Shown piece by piece: positions 58,982 through 61,080 of a DNA stretch of 61,080 nucleotides. The notes under the pieces were generated by a model. It saw nothing but the letters and a program-made list of their open reading frames with translations. It was not told the origin of the DNA and did no database searches. Position numbers and translations under genes: made by a program. Position 1 is the stretch's first letter. Each line of letters starts with the position of its first letter. Source of the DNA: Alphaproteobacteria bacterium (GTDB lineage Bacteria > Pseudomonadota > Alphaproteobacteria > Rhizobiales > Beijerinckiaceae); the NCBI GenBank assembly GCA_021325385.1, contig JAJPHH010000085.1, forward strand, positions 1 through 61,080. The letters are read 5' to 3'.

Positions 58982-60061
58982 ATGACCAGCAGAACACGTC
59001 TTTTGAGCCGAGCGCTCGCGGCCGCCCTGGCCGGCGCGTTCGTTGCGAGCGGCGCCGCCGCCTATGCGGGCGAGACGGTCGGCCCCGGCGGCGAAAAGGC
59101 GACGCCGTCCAGCGCCCTGACTTTGAGCGACAGCGAAGTCGCCAAGCTGAAGGCGGGCAAATATACCGCGGCCCTGCTCTGGCACACGTCCTCGGATTTC
59201 GTCACGGCGGTGACGGCCGGCGCCAAGGACGAATTCGATCGTCTCGGCATGAGCGTCATCGCCCAGACCGACGCCGGCTTCGACGCGGCCAAGCAGAAGA
59301 GCGACGTCGAGACCGTCCTCGCCAAGAAGCCCAGCGCCATCCTCGCCTTGCCGCTCGACCCTGTGACCTCGGCCGAGGCGTTCAAGCCGGCGGTCGCCTC
59401 GGGCGTCAAGATCGTACTTCTGTCGAACAAGCCGAAAGACTTCGTGCAGGGCAAGGATTACGTCGCGATCGTCACCGACGATCTGTTCCAGATGGGCAAG
59501 CACGCGGCCGACGCGCTCGCCGCCTCGCTCGGCAAAAAGGGCAAGATCGCCTGGATCTATCACGACGCGCAGTATTACGTGACCAATCAACGCGACAATT
59601 CCTTCAAGGCGACGATCGAATCCGACTATCCCGACATCAAGATCGTCGCCCAGCAGGGCATAACCGATCCCGCCCGGGCGCAGGACATCGCCCAGGCGCT
59701 GCTGCTGAAGAATCCGGATTTGGACGGCGTCTACGTGACCTGGGCCGAGCCGGCCGAAGGCGTGCTCGCGGCTTTGCGCGCGGCCGGCAACAAGCATACG
59801 AAGATCGTCACGCTCGATCTTTCCGAGCCCATCGGCCTCGACATGGTCAAGGGCGGCAATGTCGTCGCGATCGTCGCGGATAAAGCCTACGAGCTCGGCC
59901 GCGCCATGGCGACCGCCGCCGGCTACGGCCTGATCGACAAGCCCGCGCCGGCCTTCGTCGTCGCGCCGGTCCTGACCGTCACCAAGGACAATATCGCGCA
60001 GGGCTGGCAGGAATCGCTGCACCGCGAGCCGCCGAAATCCATCCTCGAGGCGCTGAAGTAA
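58982..60061 (+). CDS. Sugar ABC transporter substrate-binding protein
   Basis: The 359-residue periplasmic protein has a signal peptide (about 1-29, AYAGE) and then a PBP4-type domain: AALLWHTSSDFVTAVTAGAK, AKKPSAILALPLDPV, DLDGVYVTWAEPAEG, and KGGNVVAIVADKAYELG. It is larger than the other two binding proteins in the window and belongs to another subfamily. The ATG at 58982 follows GGGAGGAGCG. It heads the third importer operon and carries the ROK-type operator. Confidence 0.92.
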   Translation: MTSRTRLLSRALAAALAGAFVASGAAAYAGETVGPGGEKATPSSALTLSDSEVAKLKAGKYTAALLWHTSSDFVTAVTAGAKDEFDRLGMSVIAQTDAGFDAAKQKSDVETVLAKKPSAILALPLDPVTSAEAFKPAVASGVKIVLLSNKPKDFVQGKDYVAIVTDDLFQMGKHAADALAASLGKKGKIAWIYHDAQYYVTNQRDNSFKATIESDYPDIKIVAQQGITDPARAQDIAQALLLKNPDLDGVYVTWAEPAEGVLAALRAAGNKHTKIVTLDLSEPIGLDMVKGGNVVAIVADKAYELGRAMATAAGYGLIDKPAPAFVVAPVLTVTKDNIAQGWQESLHREPPKSILEALK

Positions 60062-60163
60062 TCTGGAGCGAGTAGGCGGCGCGGCGCTCAGCCGCGCCGC
60101 TGGTCGGAGCCGATGCGCGATAGTCGAACGAGCGCCGGTCTGCGCTCACAGGGACAGGAAACA

Positions 60164-61080
60164 ATGCCGCCGGCGCGCTCCGCTCGCCTCGATCCGGCAA
60201 GCGCCATCTTGGCGGCGGTCAAGGCCATGCCGCCGAGCCGCTATGTCATCTATGTCGGCTTTCTGGCGATTTTCGCGGCGTTCAGCGTCATCCTCCGCGA
60301 CGACGGCTTCGTCACCCCGACCAATCTCGTCAACATCGTGCAGCAGACGACGCCGGTCACGGTGATGGCGGTCGGGACGGTGTTCGCGCTGACCGCCGGC
60401 GAAATCGATCTCTCGCTCGGCTCCGTCGTCGCGGTCTCGGCGCTGCTCGCCGCGATCGTCCTGCGCGCCTGGCCGTGGCCGATCGGCGTCGCGGCCGGGC
60501 TCGCCGCAGGCGCGTCGATCGGCGCGCTCAACGGCGCGCTGGTCGCCTATGGCCGCCTGCCGTCCTTTCTCGTCACTCTGGCGACCATGGGCGTCTTCGC
60601 CGGCGTCGCGCGGCGGATGACCGACTTGAAATCCGTGCCGATCGAAAACGACGCGTTCAACGCTCTGTTCGGCTCAGGCGCGCTGTTCGGCGCGCCTTCC
60701 CTGATCCTTTGGACGATCGCCGCCGTCGCGATCGGCGCCTTCGCCTACCGCGAGACGCGGTTCGGGGCGCATGTCCATGCCGTCGGCGACAGCGCCGAGG
60801 CGGCGCGCGCCGCCGGCATCAAAGTGCTGCGCCTGCGTTTCGCCGTGATGCTGCTCAGCGGCGTCGTCGCCGCCCTGGCCGGCCTGCTCTATGCCGGCCG
60901 GCTCAACGGCGCTCGCTATACTTTGGGCGAGACGGACCTTTTGACCGTCATCGCCGCGGTGATCGTCGGCGGGACCAAGCTCAATGGCGGCGTCGGCTCG
61001 ATCCTCGGCGCGCTGATCGGCTCTCTGCTCATGGGCATGCTTAATAACGGCCTGATCCTGATGGGCTTTCAACCCTCCGA
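60164..61080 (+). CDS. Sugar ABC transporter permease (RbsC type), partial at window end
   Basis: The ATG at 60164 follows AGGAAACA. The first ~305 codons encode a multi-helix permease with GEIDLSLGSVVAVSALLA, DSAEAARAAGIKVLRLRF and GGTKLNGGVGSILGALIG, the family landmarks. No stop is reached by 61080, so the gene is truncated by the window edge. The ATPase gene, if present, would lie beyond. It is 102 bases after the binding-protein gene. Confidence 0.93.
   Translation, partial: MPPARSARLDPASAILAAVKAMPPSRYVIYVGFLAIFAAFSVILRDDGFVTPTNLVNIVQQTTPVTVMAVGTVFALTAGEIDLSLGSVVAVSALLAAIVLRAWPWPIGVAAGLAAGASIGALNGALVAYGRLPSFLVTLATMGVFAGVARRMTDLKSVPIENDAFNALFGSGALFGAPSLILWTIAAVAIGAFAYRETRFGAHVHAVGDSAEAARAAGIKVLRLRFAVMLLSGVVAALAGLLYAGRLNGARYTLGETDLLTVIAAVIVGGTKLNGGVGSILGALIGSLLMGMLNNGLILMGFQPS

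Overview
The window is high-GC, gene-dense DNA from an alphaproteobacterium. It is most likely of the order Hyphomicrobiales, near Beijerinckiaceae, Methylobacteriaceae or Bradyrhizobium. The evidence is a MucR/Ros-type regulator, FrcBCA-style sugar importers with a single-domain ATPase, the fabD-fabG-acpP-fabF-mltG order, paralogous secreted beta-helix proteins, a TolA-type C-terminus and the extragenic palindromes. Family and genus are inferences.

Layout. 0.2-1.7 kb: an orphan TadG-like protein. 2.0-7.5 kb: the fatty-acid synthesis operon fabD-fabG-acpP-fabF followed by mltG. 7.5-9.1 kb: a structured repeat (copy 1), an rRNA/tRNA 2'-O-methyltransferase and tRNA-Tyr. 9.1-10.9 kb: a lower-GC patch with a secreted protein and a translationally coupled PAS / metallo-beta-lactamase-fold pair. 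11.3-16.8 kb: envelope genes (two D-Ala-D-Ala peptidases, an MltB-type transglycosylase) and two MFS exporters. 17-19 kb: two secreted beta-helix paralogues. 19-25 kb: a MetE-like methyltransferase, a Rieske-FAD reductase and a GH38 alpha-mannosidase. 26-30.7 kb: a three-subunit molybdenum hydroxylase divergent from a TetR regulator, with a palindromic operator between them. 31-35.6 kb: an HTH protein, repeat copy 2 and a complete sugar ABC importer. 35.6-41.6 kb: six TTCGTG-type palindromic elements around a GxxExxY gene, malate synthase, enoyl-CoA hydratase and a caspase-like protein. 42.7-44.7 kb: tRNA-Leu and a minimal low-GC island bounded by 17-nt direct repeats, followed by a PIN/RHH toxin-antitoxin pair. 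45.5-50.1 kb: a DUF2235 hydrolase, MucR, a haem-domain protein, an adenylate cyclase and a secreted protein. 50.3-53.8 kb: a second sugar importer without ATPase plus an FGGY kinase. 53.9-56.2 kb: small proteins and a candidate small RNA. 56.4 kb to the end: a ROK regulator, an M20 peptidase and a third sugar importer that runs off the window.

How the genes work together. Three ribose/fructose-type importers, a sugar kinase, a ROK repressor and an alpha-mannosidase suggest carbohydrate scavenging. The ROK gene and the substrate-binding-protein gene share an operator of the form TAATTCG-N9-CGAACTA, so they probably form one regulon with an autoregulated repressor.

The strongest candidates for something undescribed are four. 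(1) The integrase-less island in tRNA-Leu, carrying a PD-(D/E)XK-motif protein and a small partner. (2) A short two-hairpin RNA with a C-rich loop, a GGAAC-type promoter and a canonical terminator at 55.1-55.2 kb. (3) A ~365-bp intergenic element present twice, with two hairpins whose arms covary. (4) A GxxExxY gene flanked by direct repeats made of a palindrome plus a decayed copy of the malate synthase 3' end.
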